Assembly: GCA_965197275.1 (NCBI GenBank)
Contig: CBDAMQ010000032.1
Coordinates: 248,001 to 312,000, forward strand
Reading direction: 5' to 3'
DNA: 64,000 bases
Source: DASCOT01 sp965197275
GTDB lineage: Bacteria > Acidobacteriota > UBA890 > WLXD01
The translations under genes and the position numbers were made by a program. The first letter of the stretch is position 1, and each line of letters begins with the position of its first letter. This document shows, one piece after another, positions 26,618-36,425 of this stretch. The notes under the pieces were generated by a model. The model worked only from the letters and a program-made list of their open reading frames with translations, was not told where the DNA came from and did no database searches.

Positions 26618-28252
26618 TTGCTTCGTAGACCGATCGTTCTGCGCTTCGTGCTCGTATGTATGGTGCCGCTGCTGGTGGTGCGCTGTGCCTCAGCCCCGAC
26701 TCCCGTTCTGGCACCAACGCCGCGTGGCGACGCGCCGTCGTTGCTGCTGATCATCGCCATCGACCAGGCGCGCTACGACTACCTGGTGCGGTTCCGGCCC
26801 TTCTTCACCGGCGGCCTCGCGCGGCTGCTCGATACTGGCGCGGTGTTTACCGACGCGCACCAGAACCATTCGATGACGGCGACGGCGCCGGGCCACGCGA
26901 CGATCTCCACCGGGATCGAGCCGGCGAGGTCGGGCATCGTCGGGAACTCGTGGTACGACCGCCGGCAGAACGTCTCGGTCTACGCTGCGGGCCCGGCCTC
27001 GCAACGATCGCCCGTGCACTTGGCGGGGACGGCGATCGGCGACTGGATGAAGGCGGCGGATCCACGCGCGAAGGTGTTCACCGCCAGCATCAAGGACCGC
27101 TCCGCGGTCATGCTGGGCGGGCAGAACGCCGACGGTGCCTTCTGGTACGACGGTAGCACCGGTAACTGGACGAGCAGCAGTTACTACGGCGCCGCGGATC
27201 GAATCTGGGTGCAGGAGTTCAACGCCGAGGACCGCCTCCGGCAGTTCTACGGGACGGCGTGGGAGCCTGCGATCTTGGAGCGCTTGTGGTCGGAGGTCGA
27301 TGTAGAACAGATCGATACCGGGGCCTTCGCACTGGGGTTTCCGCATGTGCTCGGCTGGTCGTATCCGGATCCGGGGAGCGAGTTTTACGAGCGAATCCCG
27401 AACAGCCCCTGGGGGGACTGGTATCTGGCGCAGCTGGCCAAGGAGATGATCGTCCGGGAGGATCTCGGAACGGACGGCAGCATCGACCTTCTCGGGTTGT
27501 CTTTCTCGTCGCTCGACTACGTCGGCCACTCCTATGGACCCAACGCGCCGGAAGTTCTCGACATTCTGTTCCGCCTCGATCTGCGGCTCGGTGAGCTGTT
27601 CGAGTTCATTGACGAGCGTATCGGCCTGGATCACGTGATGATGGCGCTGAGCGCCGATCACGGTGTGCAGTTGATGCCGGAGTACGAGGCGTCGCACGGT
27701 AGGGAGGGCAAGCGGCTCGGCGGCGACGATCTTCTGTGCGTCCAGCAGGCCGGCGCGCGACTCCGCGACAAGCTCGGCGACCACGCTTGGATCGAGAGAG
27801 ACTTCTATCTGGACGAATCGGTGATCGAGCGGCAACTCCGCGACAAGGCCGATGTGGAACGAGAGCTTGCCGAGATTCTGAGCCAGTGCGCGGTGGTCGA
27901 GCGCGTCTGGACATCGGCAGAGTTGATCCGCGCCAGCGGCACCGCTGATGCACAAGCACAGCGGTATCGGAACAACTACTTTGCGCGCCGCAGTCCCGAC
28001 CTTGTCGTTCAGTACCACGACTACGTACTGGACGATCCGTCGATGGGCACGACCCACGGCAGCGTGTTCGACTACGACTCGCACGTGCCGATGATCATCG
28101 CCGGTCCCGGCGTCGCTGCCGGCCAGCACGACGAGGTTGCCTCCACCGCGGATCTTGCACCGACGCTTGCCGCGCTGCTCGGAATCCGGCCGCCTGCGGA
28201 CCTGGACGGCCGCGATCTCAGCGCCAGAATGCGGGCCGGCAGCGACCGCTAG
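26618..28252 (+). CDS. PafA-like alkaline phosphatase / type I phosphodiesterase
   Basis: 544 residues. A membrane-targeting N-terminus contains VVRCAS, a possible but imperfect lipobox. The alkaline-phosphatase-superfamily core shows the first metal Asp in IIAIDQARYDY (about residue 49) and TATAPGHA with the probable nucleophile Thr near 89. GNSWYDR, SSLDYVGHSYGP (Asp/His), ALSADHGV (Asp-His) and GTTHGSVFDYDSHVP complete the metal sites. PafA-type enzymes release phosphate from monoesters in the periplasm and are common in soil and marine bacteria. The start is a TTG at 26618; an internal ATG at 26660 would lose part of the signal. Confidence 0.85.
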   Translation: MLRRPIVLRFVLVCMVPLLVVRCASAPTPVLAPTPRGDAPSLLLIIAIDQARYDYLVRFRPFFTGGLARLLDTGAVFTDAHQNHSMTATAPGHATISTGIEPARSGIVGNSWYDRRQNVSVYAAGPASQRSPVHLAGTAIGDWMKAADPRAKVFTASIKDRSAVMLGGQNADGAFWYDGSTGNWTSSSYYGAADRIWVQEFNAEDRLRQFYGTAWEPAILERLWSEVDVEQIDTGAFALGFPHVLGWSYPDPGSEFYERIPNSPWGDWYLAQLAKEMIVREDLGTDGSIDLLGLSFSSLDYVGHSYGPNAPEVLDILFRLDLRLGELFEFIDERIGLDHVMMALSADHGVQLMPEYEASHGREGKRLGGDDLLCVQQAGARLRDKLGDHAWIERDFYLDESVIERQLRDKADVERELAEILSQCAVVERVWTSAELIRASGTADAQAQRYRNNYFARRSPDLVVQYHDYVLDDPSMGTTHGSVFDYDSHVPMIIAGPGVAAGQHDEVASTADLAPTLAALLGIRPPADLDGRDLSARMRAGSDR

Positions 28253-28271
28253 AGCGCCACTCCGGGGCGCC

Positions 28272-28550
28272 TTACTCGCCGCTCCAGTCGATACGGGTCG
28301 GTCGTGACTGCGTGCAGTTGATGCGCTCGGTCATACCCGAAGCGATCGCCGAACAGGCCATCTCGGCGGCCGTTCGTATGGTCTCCTCGCGTGTGGTCCC
28401 CGACGCGACGCGGCATTCGGTGCGGCCGTTGAAGGTGAAGCAGATCTCGCCCGTGACCTGCGCCAGGCCCATGCTCGAGTAGATGATCAACGCCAGCAGG
28501 CCGGCAACGAGCGCCCCGACCGCCACGAAAAGGCCCCTGCGGCTACCCAT
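28272..28550 (-). CDS. small single-pass membrane protein, unknown function
   Basis: 92 residues starting at ATG 28550. One N-terminal transmembrane helix (VAVGALVAGLLALIIYSSM) is followed by about 60 soluble residues with four cysteines (EICFTFNGRTEC, MACSAIA, INCTQS), which could form two disulfides in the periplasm. I do not recognise the family. It is convergent with the phosphatase gene, 19 bases away, and starts about 80 bases before the plus-strand propeller gene. Confidence 0.65.
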   Translation of the reverse strand: MGSRRGLFVAVGALVAGLLALIIYSSMGLAQVTGEICFTFNGRTECRVASGTTREETIRTAAEMACSAIASGMTERINCTQSRPTRIDWSGE

Positions 28551-28633
28551 CGCCCGATGATACAGTCAACTCGCTCCCAGCAACGGCTGGTGTCCTCGGC
28601 GCGTACGGTGGCCGATGTCTCCGGCGACAACGG

Positions 28634-30079
28634 ATGACACCGATGCGCACGACTCTAACGGCGATGCTGCTGTTGGCGGCTCTCCCACCCACGACTACCG
28701 CGGGCTCACTGGCGGCCGACGACGACTGGACACGGTTCCGAGGTCCGAACGGCTCGGGCGTCGTCGAGACCGGCGCGCTGCCGACGTCGTTCGGACCCGA
28801 CACCAACGTCATCTGGAAGACGGAGCTGCCGGAGGGCCACTCGTCGCCGATTCTGTCGGAGCGGCGCATCTTCTTGACCGCCACCGAGGACGATCGCCTG
28901 CTGACCATGGCGCTCGATCGGGAGAGCGGTGAGGTGCTGTGGCAGCGTGACGCGCCACGCCCACGCACCGAGTTCTACGACAATCGCAACAACGCCGCGT
29001 CGCCGAGCCCGGCGATCGCCGACGGCTCCATCTACGTTTTCTTTCCCGACTTCGGGTTGCTGGCGTACACCTTCGAAGGCGAGGAGCTCTGGGGCGTTCC
29101 GCTCGGGCCGTTCAACAACATCTACGGCATGGGCGCATCGCCGGTCGTCGTCGGCGACAAGGTGATCCTCGTATGCGACCAGAACGTCGGTTCATTCATG
29201 CTGGCGGTGGACAGGGACACCGGCGAGACGATCTGGGAAGTCGAGCGTCCCGAGGCCAAGAGCGGGCACTCGACGCCGGTGCTATGGGAGTCGCCCGAGG
29301 GGGATACGCAGTTGATCCTCCCGGGTTCCTTCTTGCTCGACTCCTACGATCCGGAGACTGGCGAGAAGATCTGGTGGGTTCGGGGCCTGTCGTTCGAGAT
29401 GAAATCGACGCCGGTCATCCTGGACGACGTGGCGTACATCAACGGCTATGGTGCGCCGATCAATCAGCCCGGGAACCAAGTGTTCTTGCCGCCTTTTGCG
29501 GAGGTCTTGCCGGAGTATGACGCCGACGGCGACAACCTGATGAACCGCGAGGAGATGCCGGCGAACCGCGCTCGGAACTGGTTCGGTCTCGCTGATCTCG
29601 ACGTCAACGAGACGCTCGATGCGGGGGAGTGGGCCTACTTGCGGGCGGCGCTCGAGAGCCGCAACGGCATGCTGGCGATTCACCTGGGCGGTCGCGGGGA
29701 CATGACCGACGAGAACCTGATTTGGGAGTACAACCGCGCCGTTCCGCAGTTGCCGTCACCGCTCATCTACAACGACGTCCTGTACATGGTGAACGATGGC
29801 GGCATCGTCACGTCGTTCGACCCGCAGACCGGCGAGGTTATCAAGCAGGGGCGTCTGAAGGGGGCGGTAGATCAATACTATGCTTCGCCCATCGCCGCCG
29901 ACGGCAAGGTCTTCATGCTGTCGGAGCTCGGCATGCTATCGGTGCTCGAGCCGGACGGCGGGCTAGAGCCGATCTCGGTGTCGGATCTCGACGACCTGTG
30001 CTATGCCACGCCTGCAATCGCCGACGGTCGGATCTATGTGCGCACTCGCGGCACGCTCTACGCCTTCGGGCTGAGCTGA
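28634..30079 (+). CDS. exported PQQ-type beta-propeller protein with paired EF-hands
   Basis: 481 residues with a signal peptide. Tryptophan-docking propeller repeats are seen throughout: WTRFRGPNGSGVVE near the start, MALDRESGEVLWQRD, AVDRDTGETIWEVE, SYDPETGEKIWWV and SFDPQTGEVIKQG. Two canonical 12-residue EF-hand loops interrupt the propeller: DADGDNLMNREE at 296-307 and DLDVNETLDAGE near 321-332. The protein is therefore likely to bind calcium. It probably lies in the periplasm; whether it is an enzyme or a scaffold is unknown. It converges on the carbonic anhydrase gene with a 3-base gap. Confidence 0.85.
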   Translation: MTPMRTTLTAMLLLAALPPTTTAGSLAADDDWTRFRGPNGSGVVETGALPTSFGPDTNVIWKTELPEGHSSPILSERRIFLTATEDDRLLTMALDRESGEVLWQRDAPRPRTEFYDNRNNAASPSPAIADGSIYVFFPDFGLLAYTFEGEELWGVPLGPFNNIYGMGASPVVVGDKVILVCDQNVGSFMLAVDRDTGETIWEVERPEAKSGHSTPVLWESPEGDTQLILPGSFLLDSYDPETGEKIWWVRGLSFEMKSTPVILDDVAYINGYGAPINQPGNQVFLPPFAEVLPEYDADGDNLMNREEMPANRARNWFGLADLDVNETLDAGEWAYLRAALESRNGMLAIHLGGRGDMTDENLIWEYNRAVPQLPSPLIYNDVLYMVNDGGIVTSFDPQTGEVIKQGRLKGAVDQYYASPIAADGKVFMLSELGMLSVLEPDGGLEPISVSDLDDLCYATPAIADGRIYVRTRGTLYAFGLS

Positions 30080-30082
30080 CCC

Positions 30083-30895
30083 CTACTGCGTCTGGAAGAG
30101 CCCGCGCGAGTTCAACGGCTGCAGGTTGCGGGTGCTGAGCGGGAAGATCCCGGTGAAGAAGTCCACCTGATCCTGATCGACCGCCCCCAGATTGCGGAGG
30201 ACGTTCCAGCGTACCTGCTGCGAGCACGGCGGGGTGGTCAGCGACCCGTTGTACTGGTAGACGCGGCGATCTCGCGGTAGCAGATCCTCAGGGTTCAGCC
30301 GCATGGGCACGTTGACGTCCTGGTTGCGGAGCTTCGGCCGCCAGATCTCGTCGATTGTTGGGTTGGCGTCGCCGAGGGCGAACACGCGTGCCACCACCGC
30401 CAGAATCCCGGTGTCCGACTGGTGTACGAGGTGCACCACCATTGCGCCGTGGGTGCGCTCGGCGCCCCGAGCCACAACACGCGCCGGGACACGATGCTCG
30501 GCCGGGCTGTGGAAGTGGAACTGCAGCAGCCAGAACTTGATGCCGCGCGCCTCGATGTAGTTGGACGCCTCGTCGGCCTCGAGCTCGATCGTGTGGCCGT
30601 TGTTGAAGGCGGTGAAGTCGGTTTCCTCGTAGTGGAACGCCAGCGGTCGCCGCCGAGTCGGGTTGACGCGCTCCCGCGCGATGTCGATCGGTGACTGGCG
30701 ATGCAGGCCGCAGCTCGGGAAGTCCTCGGCCCAGGTTCCGTCGTCCGGATACTCCCACACGGCGCGCGTGCTGTCGGAGCGCTCCTGACTCGGAGATCTC
30801 GGCGGCTCGCCAACGGCAACTGCGGCGATCAGGCAGGTGGCGAGGGTCGCGGCGAGCGCAGCGGTCTTGTGGCGAAAGCGATTCGCGTTTGGCAT
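30083..30895 (-). CDS. alpha-type carbonic anhydrase, secreted
   Basis: 270 residues with a signal peptide (about 1-29). It interconverts carbon dioxide and bicarbonate in the periplasm. The alpha-family zinc site is complete: His127 and His129 in LQFHFHSPAEH and His155 in MVVHLVH. The active-site SLTTPPC motif follows. The CGLHRQSPIDI segment and the Cys of PPC probably form the conserved disulfide. Length is typical. The 26-base gap to the permease gene upstream is small, but the two are functionally unrelated. Confidence 0.9.
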   Translation of the reverse strand: MPNANRFRHKTAALAATLATCLIAAVAVGEPPRSPSQERSDSTRAVWEYPDDGTWAEDFPSCGLHRQSPIDIARERVNPTRRRPLAFHYEETDFTAFNNGHTIELEADEASNYIEARGIKFWLLQFHFHSPAEHRVPARVVARGAERTHGAMVVHLVHQSDTGILAVVARVFALGDANPTIDEIWRPKLRNQDVNVPMRLNPEDLLPRDRRVYQYNGSLTTPPCSQQVRWNVLRNLGAVDQDQVDFFTGIFPLSTRNLQPLNSRGLFQTQ

Positions 30896-30921
30896 CGAGC
30901 GTCGTCCACGGAGAGAGGATT

Positions 30922-33612
30922 TCAGTCGGCGCGTAAGGCTACCACCGGGTCGACGCTCGAGGCGCGCATCGCCGGTAACCAGCTGGCGATCAAGGCTACC
31001 AGTCCGAGTGCCGCGACCACACCCGTGTACGTTATCGGATCGGTCGCGTCGACCTCATACAGTAGCGAAGTCAATACGCTGCTGACGGCTACCGCGGCGC
31101 CCAGCCCGATGGCGATTCCCACCGCCGCCAGCGCCAGACCCCGGCGCACAACCATCGCCTGGACTCCTCGCCGAGAAGAACCCAGGGCGATGCGCACCCC
31201 GATCTCTTGCGTGCGCTCGCTGACGATGTACGCGATGACGCCATAAATGCCGATCGCGCCCAGCAGCAGCGCCACAAGGGACGCGATCCCGAGCATCACG
31301 AGGGTGAATGAGGTGCGCGACATCGACTCCGAAACCAGTCGTCCGAGTGGTTGCATGTTGGCGATCGGCAGCCGCGGATCGACTTCCCACACTGCCTCAC
31401 GCACCGCCGTCGCGAGCAGTTCCGGATCTCCCGCGGTGCGTACCACCAGATCCATCCCGCCCGGGAGGCTCGGCTCGTCGATTGGCCCTGAGCGCAAGGG
31501 GAAATAGGCGGTTTCCGCCGTCGGTTTTTCGAGCGACTCGTGGCGCACGTCGCCGACCACGCCCACGATCTGATACCACACTTCGTCCTCGTCCTCCGCA
31601 ATGCGTTTGCCGATGGCAGTCTCGCCGGGCCACCAGTGGCGCGCGAAGGATTCGCTGACGACCACCGCACGGAAACGGTCGGCGCCGTCCGTGTGACTCA
31701 GATCTCGGCCTTCGAGCACCGGAATCCGTAGGGTGGCAAACAAGTTGGGCGGCACGCTGCGCTTGTCGGCGAGCGGCGGTATCGCATCGTCGTCGGTCGG
31801 ATGGTCCTCGATCTCCAGGGACCCCGCCGAGATGTTTCCGCTGAGTGGCAGATGCGACGTCGCGGAGACCGAGATCACGCCGGGGACGGCCTCGATGCGC
31901 CCCAACACGGACTCCCAGAATAACGCCATCTGCTCCTCTTCAGGATACTCGGCGCCCGGGGGCGCCAAGCGCACCGTCAGCACGTCCGAGGACTCGAAAC
32001 CGGGGTGGATGTTGCGCAGAGCTCGAAAGCTGCGAACCATCAGGCCGGAGCCCACCAGGAGCACGAGCGCCAGAGCTACCTGAGCTACAACGAGTACGTT
32101 CCGCACACCCAACATGCGCGTGCCGGCGGTGGTTCCCCGACTGCCCTCTCGCAACCGTGCGGCGATGTCACCGGAGCGGCTCCGTAGTAGCGGTACGCAG
32201 CCGAACAGCAGGCCGGCGAGGAGCGACACAACGAGGGTGAACGCCAGCACTGCGGTGTCGACGCTGATGTCGTTGACCCGAGGGATCGACACCGGGGTGG
32301 CGGCCGAGAAGCCGCGAACTGCTGCCAGGGCCACCCCCAGCCCGACGATACCGCCCCCGAGCGACAACAGCAGGCTCTCGGTGAGGAAGAAACGCGCCAC
32401 GTCGATTCCTCGAGCCCCGAGCGCGGCGCGCAGTGTGACCTCGCGGCGGCGCGATTCAGCTCGCACCAGGAAGAGGTTGGCCACGTTGGCGCAGGCGATC
32501 AGCACCACCAGGCCGACGGTTCCGAGAACGACCCACAGCGGTCGTCGGATGTCGCCGACGATTATCTCCTTGAGCGGCTTCAGCAGCGGTCCGAAACGCG
32601 ACTGCGCCAGAGTTTCGGGCGTGAACGTATCGGGCAACGCCTCACTAAGCCGTGCCACCAGGTCAGCCTGCTCGTTGTAGGCGGATTCTAGCGTGGCGCC
32701 TGGCGCCAGGCGGGCGATCCCGGGAGCGCTGAACGAGCCGGCCTCCAGATCGGCCGGGTCGAGCTCGTATGGTCTCCACACGCGCGTGTCCTCGCTCGGA
32801 TACGCGAAGCCTTCAGGCATGATGCCGACGATGCGTCGCATCACCCCGTCGAGCTCGAGGTTCTCGCCGACGATCGACTCGTCGGATCCATACCTCCGAC
32901 CCCACAGCTCATGGGCCAGCAGGGCGACGGGCTCCGCCCCAGGGGCGGCGTCGGCGTCGGTGAACGGACGACCGATCGCTGGCGACACTCGAAGCGCCGA
33001 CAGTACCGAGGGCGTGATTCGCGCTCCCCCTACCTGCTCCGGATCTCCCTCGCCGACGATGTTGACCAGCTCCTGGGTGTGCATTCCCAACGACTCGAAG
33101 GCGCGCTGGTTATCGCGCACGAACACGTACGATGCCTCCGAGAACGGCACCATCGGCAAACCGATGCCGGGGGCCTCGTACAGCACCATCACCAGCCGGT
33201 CGGACTCCGGGAACGGTAGCGGCTTCAGCAGCACCGCGTTCACTACCGAGAAGATCGCCGTGTTGGTGCCAATGCCGAGCGCTAGCGTGAGGATCGCGGC
33301 AGCAGCGAACATCGGGCTTCGCCGCAGACTCCGTAGTGCGAGGCGGAGGTCAGCCAGGGCGCGTCTCATGGTGAACTCCTCTTTCCAAACCCAGAGGGCG
33401 TCGATGTGGGCCCACAGAGCGCGGGCGAAGAGGTGGTGGGTGCCGCGCCCGGTGGCCGTCGCACGGCTGTATGCGTAGGTGAGCTCGGCCTCCCACTCGC
33501 GCCTCCAGCTCGGCCGCCGCAGGCGGGGGACCAGGCAGGCGGCCCACCACAGCACGCGGCGATACGCCCGCGGCAGCTCGAGGGCGCGATAACGGCACGG
33601 TTGGGTGGTCAC
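30922..33612 (-). CDS. ADOP-type ABC transporter permease (MacB/FtsX duplicated)
   Basis: 896 residues. An N-terminal cytosolic segment (YRALELPRAYRRVLWWAACLV, about 1-80) is typical of ADOP proteins of Acidobacteriota. Two FtsX/MacB modules follow, each a transmembrane helix, a periplasmic domain (MacB_PCD) and three further helices: LTLALGIGTNTAIFSVVN near 110, then VLGTVGLVVLIACANVANLF, and finally MLGIASLVALLLGAIGIYG. There is no ATP-binding gene beside it, which is usual for this orphan class. It starts at GTG 33612 with GAGGG upstream, 11 bases after the PadR gene that likely controls it. Confidence 0.9.
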   Translation of the reverse strand: MTTQPCRYRALELPRAYRRVLWWAACLVPRLRRPSWRREWEAELTYAYSRATATGRGTHHLFARALWAHIDALWVWKEEFTMRRALADLRLALRSLRRSPMFAAAAILTLALGIGTNTAIFSVVNAVLLKPLPFPESDRLVMVLYEAPGIGLPMVPFSEASYVFVRDNQRAFESLGMHTQELVNIVGEGDPEQVGGARITPSVLSALRVSPAIGRPFTDADAAPGAEPVALLAHELWGRRYGSDESIVGENLELDGVMRRIVGIMPEGFAYPSEDTRVWRPYELDPADLEAGSFSAPGIARLAPGATLESAYNEQADLVARLSEALPDTFTPETLAQSRFGPLLKPLKEIIVGDIRRPLWVVLGTVGLVVLIACANVANLFLVRAESRRREVTLRAALGARGIDVARFFLTESLLLSLGGGIVGLGVALAAVRGFSAATPVSIPRVNDISVDTAVLAFTLVVSLLAGLLFGCVPLLRSRSGDIAARLREGSRGTTAGTRMLGVRNVLVVAQVALALVLLVGSGLMVRSFRALRNIHPGFESSDVLTVRLAPPGAEYPEEEQMALFWESVLGRIEAVPGVISVSATSHLPLSGNISAGSLEIEDHPTDDDAIPPLADKRSVPPNLFATLRIPVLEGRDLSHTDGADRFRAVVVSESFARHWWPGETAIGKRIAEDEDEVWYQIVGVVGDVRHESLEKPTAETAYFPLRSGPIDEPSLPGGMDLVVRTAGDPELLATAVREAVWEVDPRLPIANMQPLGRLVSESMSRTSFTLVMLGIASLVALLLGAIGIYGVIAYIVSERTQEIGVRIALGSSRRGVQAMVVRRGLALAAVGIAIGLGAAVAVSSVLTSLLYEVDATDPITYTGVVAALGLVALIASWLPAMRASSVDPVVALRAD

Positions 33613-33623
33613 GCGATGAGCCC

Positions 33624-33941
33624 TCAGGTAGTCGCCGAGTGCCTTGCGGCGCCCGGAAACAGCTCCGCCATGCGCGGGAACCGTTGCAGGGCTGCAGTTA
33701 GCGCCTCGAGGCCGGCGGCGGTGAGCTCGTAGTAGCGGCGTGCCGGACGGCCTTCACGGTATGCTGCTTCCTCATCCTCCCAGCGTCCCACCAGGCAGCC
33801 GCGACCTTCCAAGCGTCGGAGGATCGGATAGACGGTGCCGTCGGGAAGACCGGTAGCGTCCATGATGTCGAAGCCGTAGCGATGACCATGGGAGATGGCG
33901 GCAAGGGCCATCGCGGTGGGATACGTCAGCATGATCTTCAT
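33624..33941 (-). CDS. PadR-family transcriptional regulator
   Basis: 105 residues from ATG 33941, chosen because AAGGAG lies six bases upstream; an in-frame ATG at 33959 is less likely. The winged-helix is typical: AMALAAISHGHRYGFDIMDATG, LPDGTVYPILRRLEGRGCL and the wing RPARRYYELTAAG. PadR proteins repress adjacent transport genes. Here it is 11 bases upstream of the ADOP permease and has palindromic AT-rich sites in its own leader, so it probably represses the two-gene operon. Confidence 0.9.
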   Translation of the reverse strand: MKIMLTYPTAMALAAISHGHRYGFDIMDATGLPDGTVYPILRRLEGRGCLVGRWEDEEAAYREGRPARRYYELTAAGLEALTAALQRFPRMAELFPGAARHSATT

Positions 33942-33973
33942 CCGCCGCTCCTTGCGCATGTGCTGGTCTACGG

Positions 33974-34013
33974 CTATATAGGATCCTAGGTTTCAATATA
34001 GAATTCTATATAG
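33974..34013. promoter_or_regulatory. candidate PadR operator/promoter
   Basis: The self-complementary 8-mer CTATATAG occurs at 33974-33981 and 34006-34013, 32 bases apart. The second overlaps a perfect 16-base palindrome (ATATAGAATTCTATAT, 33996-34011). The region is strikingly AT-rich against its surroundings and lies 33-72 bases before the PadR start codon. This fits autoregulation, with TATA-like elements doubling as the -10 region. The palindromes are seen; binding is inferred. Confidence 0.55.
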
Positions 34014-34147
34014 CTGAGTCCTCCGCAAGTCCGCCAGATCGGGACGGTCTGCAACCGTGATTACTACTGGAAACCAGGCCCCGACCGGCTCGCGAAGAAG
34101 TGGCACAAGGAGCCCGCTGGGACTGGCGGGCGTAGAGGGCGACGGTG

Positions 34148-35191
34148 CTAGGCGACCTCTCGCAGGATGGCCCCGGAGGCGAACCCGGCGCCGAAGGCGA
34201 CGTCGATCTCGATTCCCTGCCGCGGTGCACCGTTGGTTCGCGCGTCGACGTCGAGATAGCCGATCGGGATCGAGGCGGTCGATGTGTTGCCGAAATGCAT
34301 GATCCCGTTGGTATAGACGCGGTCGAGCGGCATCCCGAGCTTGCTGGCGACGCTCTCGATGATCCGCAGGTTGGCCTGGTGTGGATAGACGAAGCTCACG
34401 TCGTCGAGGCTGACGGGGTCGGCGTTGTCGCGGTTGTACTTCTCGACCACGGCGTGGATGTCGTTGACCATCGTGCGTACCGCGACGCCGTACACCTTGC
34501 GGCCGTCCATGTGCAGATAGGGACGCACGCCGTTCTGCTTGTTGGAGAACGGCTCGGACGCGTCCGGATCCCACTGCGTCTCGAGTACGGAGTCCGAGTA
34601 CAGGTAGTCGCCGTAGCGCCCATCGGCATGAGTGTGGATCGACAGAATGCCGCCGCGATCGACCTGGCGCATGACCACGGCGCCGGCACCGTCTCCGAGC
34701 AAGACGCAGGTGCCGCGATCCTTCCAGTTGGTGATGTGCGACAGGCCGTCGACTCCGATCACCAACGAGATGAGGTCGTCACCGTCGCGCACCTTCGAGA
34801 CGTAGATCTTGTTGTAGGCCTCTTCGACTGCATACACGAACCCGGCGCAGCCGGCGGAGACGTCGGCCGCCGACGCACTGGTGGCACCGATCGCCGCCTG
34901 CACCTGGGTAGCGAGGCTCGGGAAGCGCGCCCAGGTGTTCACCCCGACACGGATGTCACCGATCTGCTCCGCTGCCACGCCTGCGTCGTTGAGCGCTTGC
35001 TGGGCGGCGGCCACCGCCATGTCGAGGATCGTCTCGTCCTCGCCGAGGATGCGACGCTCACGGATCCCAGTGCGTCGCTGGATCCACTCGTCGGTGGTGT
35101 CGACGATCCCTTCGAGGTCGTGGTTAGTGAGAACGGTGGAAGGCACGTAGGCACCAAAGCCCACGTAGCCGATCGCGAGATCCGGCTTCAT
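34148..35191 (-). CDS. fabH: 3-oxoacyl-ACP synthase III family protein
   Basis: 347 residues from ATG 35191. It condenses an acyl-CoA with malonyl-ACP to start fatty-acid or related chain synthesis. The thiolase-fold triad is intact: Cys115 in VSAGCAGFVYA, His271 in YPHQANLRI and Asn302 in HFGNTSTASIPIG. The TGIRERR motif sits near 41-47. It has an extra stretch around 198-230 compared with E. coli FabH, so it could be a specialised paralogue (for example in a secondary pathway) rather than the housekeeping enzyme. No other fatty-acid gene is beside it. Confidence 0.85.
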   Translation of the reverse strand: MKPDLAIGYVGFGAYVPSTVLTNHDLEGIVDTTDEWIQRRTGIRERRILGEDETILDMAVAAAQQALNDAGVAAEQIGDIRVGVNTWARFPSLATQVQAAIGATSASAADVSAGCAGFVYAVEEAYNKIYVSKVRDGDDLISLVIGVDGLSHITNWKDRGTCVLLGDGAGAVVMRQVDRGGILSIHTHADGRYGDYLYSDSVLETQWDPDASEPFSNKQNGVRPYLHMDGRKVYGVAVRTMVNDIHAVVEKYNRDNADPVSLDDVSFVYPHQANLRIIESVASKLGMPLDRVYTNGIMHFGNTSTASIPIGYLDVDARTNGAPRQGIEIDVAFGAGFASGAILREVA

Positions 35192-35681
35192 GTCGTGCCT
35201 GTCGCCGGGGCGCACGAGGAGCCCGCGGTCGGTTGCCGCGCAAGGATGAAAGCATGGCGCGGATGATGAAAGGGTCGAGAGATTAGATAGGTATGGGCAG
35301 GAGGGTCCTACCCTTAGCGCCTGGCTGTCAATAGCTGGTTGACCTTGCCCCGCTTTCCCGGACACTTAGTTAAGATCCATTGTCGTAGTCGTATTAGCGG
35401 CTGTGGGAGCTGTTGGCAACGCGGAGCGTTGTCCAAGCGACGGTGGAAATCGGGAGTCGATTTCCACGGGCGCGTCAGCTTCCACAGCTGATTGGCCGCT
35501 CTGGCCTGGCCGCCGCATTGCCGCCTCGAACTGAGCCGGACTCTGGTCTCCGATCGAGGTGTGCATGCGAGCCCGGTTGTAGAACACTTCGATGTAGTGG
35601 AACAACTCGGCTCGGGCCGCCGCCCGGGAACTGAAGCAGCCACCGAGTTCGAACTTCAGGGTAGAGAAGAAACTCTCCATC

Positions 35682-35817
35682 GGCGCGTTATCCCAGCAGT
35701 CTCCTTTCCTGCTCATGCTGATGGTGAAGCCACGGTCACGCAGCTTGTCGGCGCGTTATCCCAGCAGTCTCCTTTCCTGCTCATGCTGATGGTGAAGCCA
35801 CGGTCACGCAGCTTGTC
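35682..35817. repeat. perfect 68-bp tandem duplication inside IS3 orfB
   Basis: Copy one is 35682-35749 and copy two 35750-35817, base-for-base identical. Because 68 is not a multiple of three it breaks the transposase reading frame. Perfect identity implies a recent event. Confidence 0.95.
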
Positions 35818-36425
35818 TAGGTAATCGTCGCTGCTGTACTGGCTGCCGCGGTCGCTGTGATGGAGCACTCCGGAACCGGGACGGCGTTGCTCCAAGGCCT
35901 GATCCAGGACCGCCAGCGTCAAATCGTCCGTCATCGTCTCGCTCACCGCCCAGCCGATGATCCGTCGCGAGCACAGATCCATCAGCACGGCCAGGTATAG
36001 CCATCCTTCCTGCGTCCACAGGTATGTCAGGTCGCCCACCCAGACGCTGTCCACGGCATCCACCGTGAAGCGCCGTGCCAGCACGTTGGGCGCCGCTGAC
36101 CGCCCAGGTGTGGGCCGTGTTGTCACCCGGAACCGACGGGGTTGGCGAGCTCGAAGTCCTTCCTGGCGCATCAGCCGAGCTACCCGCTTGCGACAGCAGC
36201 GGATCTCTCGTTGCCGAAGTTGCTTGTGGATACGCGGACTTCCGTAACGGTCGCGGCTCTCTCCGAATGCAGCTCTGATCTGCACACGTAGACGGCGATC
36301 TTCTCGCGCTCTCGGGCTCGGCCCCCTTCCTCGCCACTCGTAGTAACCGCCGTGAGACACCTCGAGCATCTTGCACAACCGCCGCACCGGGAACTTGCCG
36401 GACAGTTGCTTGATGATCGGGTACT

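Noticed and set aside
26690..28129. A 479-residue minus-strand frame opposite the PafA-like gene
   Set aside because: Shadow of a strongly supported gene, no recognisable domain.
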